Below, piece after piece: positions 24,035-34,500 of a stretch of 64,000 nucleotides of DNA. The notes below the pieces were generated by a model that saw only the letters and a list, made by a program, of their open reading frames with translations, was not told the origin of the DNA and made no database searches. The stretch comes from Atopsyche davidsoni. Lineage: Eukaryota > Arthropoda > Insecta > Trichoptera > Hydrobiosidae. Position 1 is the first letter of the stretch. Every line of letters starts with the position of its first letter. A program made the position numbers and the translations under genes. The DNA lies in the NCBI GenBank assembly GCA_022113835.1, contig JAILWY010000010.1, forward strand, positions 3,931,501-3,995,500. Reading direction: 5' to 3'.

Positions 24035-26350
24035 GGAAACCGATGTTTTTGGGACCGGCGCGGACGGAATAGCGGCAACAGTGCTCTTGCGCTTGACATG
24101 CTCGAACAGGCTGCTGGACAAAGATGACCGGCCAGGAGCATTTTTTTTCGTGGCCCGCGCGGACGGATTAACGGCAACAGTGTTCTTGCGCTTCACATGC
24201 TCGACCAGGGTGGTAGACAAAGGTGGCCGACCAGGAGCATCTTTTTTGGTGACCCGCGCGGACGGAATAACGGCAACAGTGTTCTTGCGCTTCACATGCT
24301 CGACCAGGGTGGTAGACAAAGGTGGCCGGCCAGGAGCATCTTTTTCCATGACCCCCGCGGACGGAATAACGGCAACAGTGTTCTTGCCCTTGTCATGCTC
24401 GAACAGGGTGGTGGACAAAGGTGGATTTCCAGGAGCATCTTTTTTCGTGACCCGCGCGGACGGAATAACGGCAACAGTGTTCTTGCGCTTGTCATGCTCG
24501 AACAGGGTGGTGGACAAAGATGGCAGGGCAGGACCATCTTTTTTCGTGACCGATGGGGACGGAATAACGGCAACAGTGTTCTTGCGCTTGACATGCTCGA
24601 ACAGGGTGCTGGACAAAGATGGCAGGGCAGGAGCATCTTTTTTCGTTATTGGGTTGATTGTCGAAGTAACCTTGGAGGAAACGGCCTTGATAGCTGTTTT
24701 TTTTTTTTGGCTTTCTTTCATCTGATCAAAAAAGTATTGATATGGACTCAAATCCCTCTGAATGGACACGGTAATGAATTTACTCCGGGCGTAATTCAAA
24801 TCTTGGTTGCTAATTATACGCACAGCCTCTGAGAAGCATTGGTAACTTTCCTCGATTTCTTTCGAAGTAAATGGTCCTTTCACCCGGTGCAACCGCAGGT
24901 ACGGCACCTTCTCTTGGTCTTGCAGCATATGCGTGGCTACGATTGGGCGCCTGAATGGAGCCACTGCGTCCTCTAACGCGCTCAGATTCACTAAGAATCC
25001 CAGCTCTTCCGCATTTTTCACGATTTCTTCCACGACTTTCTCGGGCGGCACGCGCTCGCTGAGATCTGTGGGTTCTTCTCTGATTACCGACTTCGGCAAT
25101 AAGACCTTGAAAGGATCTTTAAGGACTGGTTGTGATATATTTTGCCACGAGTTTGAAATATTCACTAGTGCAGTTTTAAGATCATAAGTGGTCCAAAATC
25201 GATCAAAGTTGGTATCATCACCTTTATTGGCATTAATATAATCAGATAAAATGTTTTTAATATAGTTTGTCTTAATATTTCGCAAAACTTTATTTTGAAA
25301 AGGCAAACCCAAGGAAGCCGTATTTGGAGGAACAAACATGACTTTTACTAAATCGTACTCATTGTTGTATGCTTCCACATATTCAGGAGAAAAATCCACA
25401 AGTAACACCGTCTTCAGAGGAATATTTTCTCGCAAGCAATAACCCATCACGTGGGGAGTGAACTCTTCGGTTATCCAGAGATGAAAGCTGCTGGCCACCA
25501 CGTGCTTGGAGCAACCGGGGCACGACTCGCACTGCAGTGTTCGGATCTCCTTAAAAGGTTCGTCGGTGAGGACCGGGTTATCTCGGGAAGTGATGAGCAG
25601 GGGGTTCAGCTTGAATTCCCCCGAGGCATTGTATGCCACCATCAAGTGCAGGCGCTCGTTGACGTCGTAGAACCCGGAGTGGAATTTCTCGTCGTTCAGT
25701 TCCTCCCCGGTGAACGGCAATTTTCGCCACTTGATGGCGATGTCATGGATATAAAAAATTTGCCGAGCCATAAAATTTTCAGTCTTGACGTAACTATGGA
25801 AGGTGCTTACAAAAGACTGGACGACTACATCATCATCGCACAGCAATTCACATGGTATCCTAACAGTTCGCAGATTGAATTTATTCTTAAAACTTTCATA
25901 CCATTCCTCAGTGGGCAGAAATTCTTGACCATTGTACATATCGGGAATTTTTATTATAACATTCGTAAAAATTTGCAACGCTTTAAGCTGGACAAGTGCG
26001 AGGGTGAATGGAAGGTACCTCTCGCTGTGGAAACGTACCCATTCAATTAGGTGCGCTTCCATGCATGAAACGGTGTCCTCGCTTTCTAGTGCCGTAGTGA
26101 AATCATGGTCGGAGAGCATCTTCTTTCGTGTCAAAGATGGTGGAGCCATTTGTATGCTCGAGATCCCCCGAGTTTTCACATTGCTAATCAGAAATTTCTC
26201 GATACGGCGTCGAACATCCCCCGGCACGGGGCGCACCAGCTGCTGGCACAAAGCTAGGGGTCCACGTTTATTTATTTTGTTTGCACTACTCCGGCGGGTG
26301 TCAGCCAGAGAACTGATCCGCGGCCGCGGACCGAAGTTGGGGGACCGCAT
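24032..26350 (-). CDS. Tigger/pogo transposase-derived protein with C-terminal 33-residue repeats, third catalytic Asp lost
   Basis: The frame opens at a GTG (26443) below an in-frame stop at 26455; the first ATG is at 26350 (772 residues). An ATG at 26149 (MAPPSLTRKK) is an equally likely start. From the 26350 start, residues about 92-165 resemble a Tc5-type HTH (CMEAHLIEWVRFH ... WYESFKNKFNLR). A DDE-like domain follows: FYIHDIAIKWRKLP (first Asp kept, about D203), NERLHLMVAYNASGEFKLNP, LLVDFSPEY (about D319), then VPPNTASLGLPFQNKV, where the third Asp is Gln. A linker precedes six 33-residue repeats and a short end PKTSVS. The frame is long and undisturbed, which suggests a selected, non-mobile protein. 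The 5' end lies in a GC-rich stretch (26200-26530), perhaps the promoter. It sits directly upstream of, and in phase with, 22172-23986. Confidence 0.75.
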   Translation of the reverse strand: MRSPNFGPRPRISSLADTRRSSANKINKRGPLALCQQLVRPVPGDVRRRIEKFLISNVKTRGISSIQMAPPSLTRKKMLSDHDFTTALESEDTVSCMEAHLIEWVRFHSERYLPFTLALVQLKALQIFTNVIIKIPDMYNGQEFLPTEEWYESFKNKFNLRTVRIPCELLCDDDVVVQSFVSTFHSYVKTENFMARQIFYIHDIAIKWRKLPFTGEELNDEKFHSGFYDVNERLHLMVAYNASGEFKLNPLLITSRDNPVLTDEPFKEIRTLQCESCPGCSKHVVASSFHLWITEEFTPHVMGYCLRENIPLKTVLLVDFSPEYVEAYNNEYDLVKVMFVPPNTASLGLPFQNKVLRNIKTNYIKNILSDYINANKGDDTNFDRFWTTYDLKTALVNISNSWQNISQPVLKDPFKVLLPKSVIREEPTDLSERVPPEKVVEEIVKNAEELGFLVNLSALEDAVAPFRRPIVATHMLQDQEKVPYLRLHRVKGPFTSKEIEESYQCFSEAVRIISNQDLNYARSKFITVSIQRDLSPYQYFFDQMKESQKKKTAIKAVSSKVTSTINPITKKDAPALPSLSSTLFEHVKRKNTVAVIPSPSVTKKDGPALPSLSTTLFEHDKRKNTVAVIPSARVTKKDAPGNPPLSTTLFEHDKGKNTVAVIPSAGVMEKDAPGRPPLSTTLVEHVKRKNTVAVIPSARVTKKDAPGRPPLSTTLVEHVKRKNTVAVNPSARATKKNAPGRSSLSSSLFEHVKRKSTVAAIPSAPVPKTSVS
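24053..24646 (-). repeat. Six tandem 99-bp coding repeats
   Basis: Six units of exactly 99 bp fill the C-terminus of the upstream transposase-derived protein. The 33-residue unit follows the pattern TKKDAP..P.LS.TL then .EH.KRKNTVAVIPSA.V. Units differ mostly by one to six residues with no length change. A Lys-Arg-Lys basic patch in each unit would give a strongly basic, multivalent tail. Confidence 0.9.
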
Positions 26351-26639
26351 CGGAGACGCCTGCTCGGGCAGGCGGCCGGCGGTGTTGTGACGACGGCGAC
26401 GTCCGCCCTGGCCGGCCCGTCCTCCGAGCCGCCCCCGACGCACCCCTATACGCTAGAGCGAGACACCACACCCTCCGCCGCACTGCTCTGTCGAAGGGTG
26501 CACACACACACTCGCGATCCAGGGGGGGAACGACTCGCAGGTGAAAACAAGTTTTTCGCATGGCTATACGCGAACTTTGGGAGGGGTTATTTTTCAGATT
26601 CAAGTTATGTGTAGTATATATTTTTATACGCATATTCAG

Positions 26640-28180
26640 ATTAAAGTCAACATCATCGTCAATAAAATTAACCTTACCTAATATTTATGGGTGATAATTC
26701 ATCTCTTCCTCGATGGGCGACTACGAAGCCATAATTCTACTTCAGCTCCAGCTCCGATCTGCCTTCATTACCCCAAAGACTTCGAATCTCGTCATTACGT
26801 TTCTTAATGTAAATTTTAAATACTTTATTACTCGATGCTTTATTTTGTTAACATGCAAAATGATTTTCAGTACAAAAGGGACATCGAAGTCAGTACACAA
26901 TAATATGTTTTGTACTTAACAAATGAACAATGTTAAACAACTGATAACAACAAATTTAACTGTATAAATAAAATATTAGTATGTACAAAAATGGAACAGT
27001 ATAATTACCATGAAACCCTGTCATATTTTAATATTTCAGCGCCTTTATATTTTAATTACAGTGTTTATTATCTGATAAAACAATGGTTTTTTTTTTTTAA
27101 TAATAACTATATTCACAAAGATAAGCTATACAAAATTACGTTTAAATAAGTTTAAAAAATATGTTAGATAAACTTAACTTTTAAAAAACTCAGAAAAATA
27201 GTTTAAAAAGTTTACTTGTAATTACAGTATTTCATATCGTCATTACCCAGTTTTGTATAAAATTACATTTTTTTAGTCTTAATTCTGACCAAGTTATCTT
27301 TCTTTCCCTCATACGGAAATTACCCAAACGATTTTATTAATAAAAATTATCATCAAAGATATTACAGCACAATATGTTCTAGTACATTCCAATCACATCA
27401 AATCAATCATTTAGTATTATACAACACTCCTTGTTTTCCAATGTTACCTGTGTTTGTATAGCCTAACCCAATTATTATTATCAAAAAAATATATATTAAG
27501 TGAATTTCGGAATATATTATACAATATTAAATCAAAGTATCATAATATAAAATTTAAAAATATAAAAAAGGTATAGATTCAAGTGTCTAGATATTTTGGC
27601 GGGCATTGTTATAAATAATATTTGGTTCTTGGATGTCATGCCGCTACTATTTTTTGTGTTCCAACGTAATTTATCTCCTCGAACTGAATCGTTGAAACAC
27701 CAAGAAAGAAAAACGCGACACAACACTCAATGACAAAACATTAGTTGTACATGCAGGGTCGACAAATGAAACGAAAAAAATAGTCTAAGTAGTAGCAATC
27801 GGGAATGAATCTGGTTTGATCCCTTACATATATCCCAGAAAAAAAAAAAGTGGAGTAGACCAAGAGGACGAGTTTGACTTATATCCCGTTAAATTTTATT
27901 TGTTTTGAGCCAAGCACCCATTGTTTTGATAATTTAATAAGTCTTTTTGAATGCTTTTTTTATTATTATCAAAAGAAATAACTATGTTTTACGAAACATC
28001 CCAGTTGTAATCAATAAACTTTTAATTTAAACCTTTTGTATCTAGTTTTTTTTTTAAATTTGTATGAGCACGTCTATAACTTTAAATGTGACCTTTTGAT
28101 AATTTAAAGCCCTGATTTTTAAGTAGGTATATTTAATCTTGTTGAGGGACAAAGCATTTGATTCGTGAAAATCCATTATT
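26640..28180. other. AT-rich region without recognised genes
   Basis: It separates the transposase-derived pair (starting near 26350) from the His-rich gene ending at 28571. No supported coding frame, RNA gene or repeat array was seen. Confidence 0.4.
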
Positions 28181-28404
28181 ATAATGATAAAAGTACCTTT
28201 GTATTTTGTCTTCACTTTGAGTTTATTAAAATTATTTGCATTACTAGTTTCGACCCAATATGGTACACTGGATCATCATCAGATGCTTAACGAGTTTAAT
28301 TAAGCATTTGATGCTGACCCGGTGTATTGGGTCGAAACTAGTAATGAAAATAATTTTAATAAACTCAAAGAGAAGACAATATACAAAGGTACTTTAATCA
28401 TTAT
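28181..28404. repeat. Long imperfect hairpin (fold-back element)
   Basis: Arms of about 100 bp (28181-28288 and 28302-28404) are mostly reverse complements, including AAAGTACCTTTGTAT, TTGAGTTTATTAAAATTATTT and ACTAGTTTCGACCCAATA with their counterparts. The short loop lies around 28289-28301. Both arms carry a TGATG-hairpin-GAAAC pattern. It is probably a fold-back MITE, just downstream of the gene ending at 28571. Confidence 0.7.
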
Positions 28405-28457
28405 ATATATATATTATTATTATAGGTATATTTATGCTACCGAAAAAAACATAGAAC

Positions 28458-28463
28458 TTTAAT
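28458..28463 (-). terminator. Polyadenylation signal ATTAAA (candidate)
   Basis: TTTAAT on the plus strand, i.e. ATTAAA on the minus strand, about 110 nt past the stop of the His-rich gene ending at 28571. No better signal lies nearer. Confidence 0.35.
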
Positions 28464-28570
28464 ACTAGCTTTAAAAAAAACACTTAACGTTATTGTAAGA
28501 ATACTGTAAATTATAATAAAAAATTAAATTTAAAAGACTGACACTGTGCAATGTTTGCGTGTATTGTCGG

Positions 28571-28737
28571 CTATCTCTTGAGAGGGAGGCTGTGAAGGGA
28601 GAGTCGCTTGTGAGGAGCGGAGACGTGGGGCGCGAAGTCGGGCGTGGAGAAGACCGGCTGCACGATGGAGTGGTGGCCGTGCACGTCGCCGTGGTGGTGG
28701 AAGTGCTCGTGCTCCTCTTCGTGCTCCGAGTGCTTCT

Positions 28738-28768
<31 letters not shown>

Positions 28769-31455
28769 CCCTCCGCCGTGCCCGTGCCCATGGTGGTGGA
28801 TGGTTTTGTACACAGTGTGAGTGTGCTTGATCTTTTTCACCTTGTACGGCACGTGGATCACCACCTTCTTGTGCTTGCTGCAAGCGTAAAAATACTTCAG
28901 CAACTTTATAATGACCATCACATAATAGCAGTCCCAACGCAACTTCGTTTGCAACGAAAGTCGCCTGCCCAAATTCTGCGGCATATCTTTTTGGAGCAAG
29001 CTAGAGCTTTACTTCTTATTTTATTTACCACCCGTTTTCTTTTAACGGAATTAAAAATACTAAAATGGAATTCCACCAAGTACTCTCTGTCAAAAATATG
29101 GATTACTTTTAAATATAACTCTGAGTTTGATGTTGTCTTTATAAGCAAAATTCAATGATTTTTTTTTATGAACAATATGAACTTTTTTCACTTATTAAAA
29201 AAACTACTTAAGTTTGGCACTCCTCTTTAAATAACCTGTAAGAAGTTCTTTAAAATAAATAAATAAAATGGTCTCTTACCCCGCTTCTACCGACAAAATA
29301 ATTGCAGCCAATACTAGGCAAGCGAGCATCTGAAACAAGTCAATTAAATTTTATATTAAGTACACATATCTTTTGGTATTTCTGACCGAGCAGGAGACAT
29401 CAAATATCAGATAGTCTGATTGTGAAAGAGATTATTGCAGAGCTAGCCAATGGTTTACATTATCATTATATCATTAAAATATACAACACTTAAACTGCAA
29501 CTTCTAACATTCGCGCTCAGTGAGTAAATTAGATAATACTTATTAAAATATATATATGAGCATTTAAAGTAAGCTTTGAATAAAAGAAAAAATATTTAAA
29601 ACATCCACGAATAAACTAGCTGCCTTAACCCAAGCATTATATTTATCGTCACTTTCGAGGCAGCAAGTTCATTTAACGACTACTCGCATATATGTAAAAT
29701 AGGAACGCAATATCATGACTATCTAAATAACTGTTTTAGACTATGGTACATTATTTTCAAAATTGTTTTATCCCATTTTCATAGAAACATAGTTTTTTCT
29801 TCTAAAGCGAAAGCCCTCGCAAGACAAACAACAGGCCAAAGAAAATTCACGTAAAAACCTCAGCACAGGCGGTATGCAGTTTTTGTTGGCTGAATTTAGA
29901 GGCGCGCAGTGCTTGATCGATTGATTCGCAACGTTGGACGGCCGTTGGAGGGGTACGGTGGCCGGGCACAGGAAGTGGGCGGTGTGTGTACCCGGCACTG
30001 GAGAAATGCCCGCTCGCACAGTGTTTCTTGCGTTTACTTTCACCGTAACGACAATAAAAGGGAAACAGTAGCTTGTTTTTGAAATGCGGATATTTGGAAT
30101 TTACGCTTCAATCACATTATGAATTCTTTGTTTTTTTATTTTATTGTTAAATACTTTATTGTTATTTATTAATTTTAACAATTCACATCGACTCTTCAGG
30201 TGTGAGCCTCGCTAGATCGGTAGTCGAAAATGCAGCTTTAAGAACGCAATATATTCACTCGTGCAGAAGAAGTTCTCACAAACGACGCTTCGAGCATCAC
30301 TCGTGTGATAAATCTCATGAAATCGTATAATCGGTATGATAAATGTTTATTTTAAATGTACACTCATTGTAAAAGTGGAAAATGCACATATGACATGATA
30401 TATAGATACTGTTACAGTAGCAACTAGCGATTTTCATTTATATTGCATTTGCGATACGCCGAGCTGTGAGAAAAAATAATTATAAAATCATTGCATATAA
30501 TTTAAGATAATTGATAATAGAATTGCTATGCGTAGATGTAATTATAAAGCTACTATAAGCACGAAGAATGTTCATGGGTGCTGCAGCAACTAAACTAATT
30601 TGTTTGCTGTAGCACTGAGTGCATTAGCCAACAAAAGTAATCACTCGTTTTAATTGCATGCAGAATTTATCAGAATTATTACAAAAAAATACACTTTATA
30701 TCGCAACGCGTCATTATCATGTACAAACAATAATAAAAACAAATACATAAAAGTGTTATTTGATTTTCAGGTTGATTTGATTTAATTTACATACATGCTT
30801 TTCAATGATATTCAAAAGTCTAATCTCTGATTAAAATAAAGCAACATATTTGCTGTGCGGCCAATTACAAAATAAGCAACGCATGAGGCATAATAGGCAA
30901 TAACCAAAATAACAGATTATATGTATAATTAAATATTTCACAAGCAAATAAATAAATATATATCTGTGTGTGTGTGTGCGTGTGTGTGTATGTGTGTGAG
31001 CATTTAAAAAAGTTAAAAATAATTAAACCTAACAACCCTTAAAATAGACATTTAATACAATAATATTACATCATATTCTAAGAGTCATTAAATATTCAAA
31101 ATTGTCGAATTATCAATAACACCAAAAACCATTATAAATAAAACAAAAAAACTTTGCACCCCCCCCCCCTCGACCACGCAGTAATATTTTTCAGTACACA
31201 TAAAATTAATAATTAAAATGCACCCTCAAACTTTATATTTATTTGACTGTCAAAAAACATAATTTTTCACCTCTCAAAAAAACAGTAATAGCATTATCAA
31301 TAATTCCAAAAAACGTTGCAGCCTTTTACCGTTTCACCCTCCGATAATCCTCAGCGCGAGGCGAGGCAGGGGTCGTAACGCAAGGCACTCGTGCCGGTGA
31401 AAGATTGAGAGTGCATTGTAATGTGAGTCGTTCCTACCACCAGCTTTGCATCCAT
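28571..31455 (-). CDS. Small secreted His-rich protein, three coding exons
   Basis: Rebuilt by splicing on the minus strand. Exon 1: 31455-31438, ATG to MDAKLV, donor GTAGGA. Exon 2: 29329-29280, directly after TTGTTTCAG, donor GTAAGAG. Exon 3: 28877-28571, after GCTTGCAG, ending TAG. Phases join cleanly (0, then 2+1). The product is 124 residues. The hydrophobic MLACLVLAAIILSVEAG behind MDAKLV is a clear signal peptide. The mature part starts KHKKVVIHVPYKVKK, then has (Gly-His) repeats, an acidic/His stretch (SEHEEEHEHFHHH) and a short tail ending LPLKR. It resembles the larger His-rich gene at 2189-3356 in composition, phase and the HVP motif. A metal-binding, probably cuticular, extracellular protein is inferred. 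A TATA box lies upstream. Confidence 0.75.
29768..30043. other. GC-richer island in the first intron of the His-rich gene
   Basis: A patch within the 2.1-kb intron (31437-29330), richest at 29895-30030. Its minus-strand frame has no recognisable motif. It may be an intronic enhancer; no repeat match within the window was noticed. Confidence 0.3.
30962..31000. repeat. (GT)n microsatellite
   Basis: A stretch of about 38 bases of alternating GT with a few interruptions, inside the first intron of the His-rich gene. A run of ten C residues lies nearby at about 31160. Confidence 0.8.
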
Positions 31456-31525
31456 TTTGCTTCGGCTTGCACTCGGGGGACTGGAACTCTGCACTGAGCT
31501 GTGCGCTCTTCGACGAACAGATCGC

Positions 31526-31564
31526 GAGTGATTATTTTCAAATCGCCGTCCGTTCATTTATATA
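31526..31564 (-). promoter_or_regulatory. TATA box and initiator of the His-rich gene
   Basis: On the minus strand, TATATAAA (31564-31557) is followed 36 bases later by AATCACTC, an arthropod initiator-like sequence (A at 31528). The start codon is at 31455, giving a 5' UTR of about 70 nt. The same TATA plus ATCACT pair occurs before the gene at 38691-41600. Confidence 0.6.
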
Positions 31565-31599
31565 GCCTGGCTGCTATATTACCTGGATTTGCAGGCCAG

Positions 31600-34500
31600 A
31601 AGCTCCCAACCCAGGCGATGTGGAAGCTCTTCAGATATTGGTCACGTAATAATACACCTGCCTCGTCCGATCTAACGACTGCCTCGCATAATTATTAACT
31701 ATACGCACTACTATCTTCAACAGTGCATCCTTCCTGGTTTATCTTCTTAAAAGCATGACGGAAACAAAACGAAAAATAAACATTTTAAATTTCTTTTGGA
31801 AAAAAGGGAATCACTTATCATGTATCCCAAAAAAAATTATACTACAATAATTATATTTTTCTATCGACGAAGCTTGAATAATAACTAAGTCGTGCAAGAA
31901 ATATTTATAAATAAAACTCATCTTCACACGTGAACTTTATTATTAAGATCGACATCGTAAACAAGCGTTTTCTTTTTTTCGACATTTATTGGGCAACGTT
32001 TTTAACCAACGCTCTAGTTTGGATTTCCTTTATAAAGCGCGTTCAACGGTCCGAACCGTCTTGCGTAGACGCTTATCCATTAAGGAAATATCGTTAAATT
32101 ATAATTTGGATAGGTACCTTTTGTCTAAGGTCTGAGATTTTATATTAAAGAAAAAAATACAATTATATTACGCAGCAGTACTTTCTGAAATAGATATCCA
32201 AAGCTTAATTTCCCAACTAGGCAGCAATATTTATGGTATTTACTTTATTACAAAATTTCTATTTTTATTGACTCGTGGTCAAGTAAATAAAAAAATACTA
32301 ATGATCGCAAAGTCTCGAGTTCAATTTTGAGCAGGTCAGTAAAAATAAAGTAATATTTTCTTTCGACAATTCATTTCATTGTACCCTTATTTTATGCGAT
32401 TAAACCAAAAGTAAATAATAAAAATAACATTAATACTCACTACGGGAAATGTTCAGGTGTGATTGAATATAATAAGTAAACCGATATATTTGAGAAATCC
32501 CTCGTGTTTCTGCATGTTAATTACAATATAGTTTAATAAGGTAAATAGAGAAAGATAATGAACTCTCGGCGAAGTGTAAAATGTAACGTGGTTGTTTTAA
32601 AAATGTATTTTCTGGCAGTGACATGCAAATATGAATAGTCACTTCCGCTTATTTACTAGACACGATTCCTTACATTATTCCGACGCTTGCATTCTTTAGT
32701 AGTATGAATATATGCGTACAAGGAAGCTTTTTTTAGATTCTTATTGACATAGACTTAAATGCGTATTTCAAATAGAATTTAACATAAATGACAATAATTA
32801 AAAATTATATAAACATGCATATTATACTTACTTAGTCGTGAAATATTTGAACCTAACCCTTTAGTAGTATATTGTTTATTTGTAGGGAAATACAAAACAT
32901 CACTAAAAACCTGCTTCAAATACGGTTATTTTTTTTATTAAATATTACTTTTATAAGTATATAACAATGATCTTGAGTAATTATTCCGCTTGAATTCATA
33001 GCCGAAACATCATAGTTAGTAAGCAGCTATATTAATCAATAGACCACAAAAAAAAGAAAGTAAATAAAATAATCAGTTTTGATCCAACGGAGGACGAGAT
33101 TTTAATAGTCGTGATATTAAAACAAAATATTTTATTTCAATGAATTTATTCATTACATATTGTTTATTTTACATTACTACTTTTGTATATTTTGTAAAAG
33201 CAAACATGCCTCCAGGTCGTAACAAAAAATAAAGAAAATTTACATGACTTAATTATCTTTTATAGGGCGTAATATTGAAAATTATAGTAGGCGTGCCTTT
33301 TAAACAGCCGGGAAAAGTTTATTAGTGTTAAATTATAATAATTTGTGAAAAGTGGCCATTTTATGTAACTGTTTGTCGGAGGCTTGTCTCGGTCGGCGAA
33401 TTGGTTCTTTTTCTGATTCAATTCTCTTGAATGGATTCGCCGCTCTCTTGCACGCAAGTGCGGAGGGAATTACGACATAATACTGAACCATCATTTTCAG
33501 TGATAATCAACGTTTCGTTTTCAATGAAAACCATCACTTGAGACGCATTCCTGTAGAAGCATTGCTGATTTTTGCACACTGCGGTACTGTTGCCCTGTTC
33601 TAGAACAGGAAAGCAACACCCCTTTGCGACGGACGGATGTGATCAAATAATGCGTAAAGTAATAATCAATTTTGTCATCAGCGTTTAATTGGAATTTATG
33701 AATTATGTAACGTAAAAATATTTTAAAATGCGACTAATTAACGTTACGATTTACACATTACGATTCGTAACAAGAAAATGAGTAATTAATTATTTTCAGA
33801 TTTAACAATCACTCGAATATAAAAATACCCCGAGTTACTTGTATGCAGGATATTTGGGGCGAGTGCATATTTAAAATATTTTTGCACAAACCTGTAAAAT
33901 TATACAATAACAACAACACAAAATAAACGATATTAATTACTGCATATTTTTAATCACTACGCTTCACTGTGTAGTTTTCTTCGTATATTTTGTATCCATT
34001 AGGAAAAGATTTAAAGACGAAGCAAACAACCCTAAAAAAAAACCTAACGTAGTATAAACAATGCAATACCTGACAAAGCCACCAAAGCATACACATGTGC
34101 AAGTAGAAGTTATTTATAACACGAAAACGAACCGGTTAATAATGATATGCTAAAACGGAAATCTATGAAACAAAATTCTTTTTTAATCATGCAACTTCCG
34201 TTTTTAATTCCGGAGCCTCGCTAAAAACAAACAACGCATACCTGCAGCAAAAGTTATGTGTTTTTTTTTTCTCATATTCGTAATAATATTACACGCTCGC
34301 GAAAATTGCAAATACTTTGTAAATAAAAAAAAAATAAACCGTGCATTCAAAACAATATCGACACGATCATCGACCACCATATCAATAATATATTAATGAA
34401 AACGGAATATTTTGAATAATTAATAAAAATACATTGAATATTGGTTCAGTAGCTTTGGTTGGCTGCTCCAAACGCTTTTAAAAATAAATATGATCTAATT

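Noticed and set aside
24081..24832. Two plus-strand frames of over 200 codons
   Set aside because: They are antisense shadows of the six 99-bp repeats of the transposase-derived protein.
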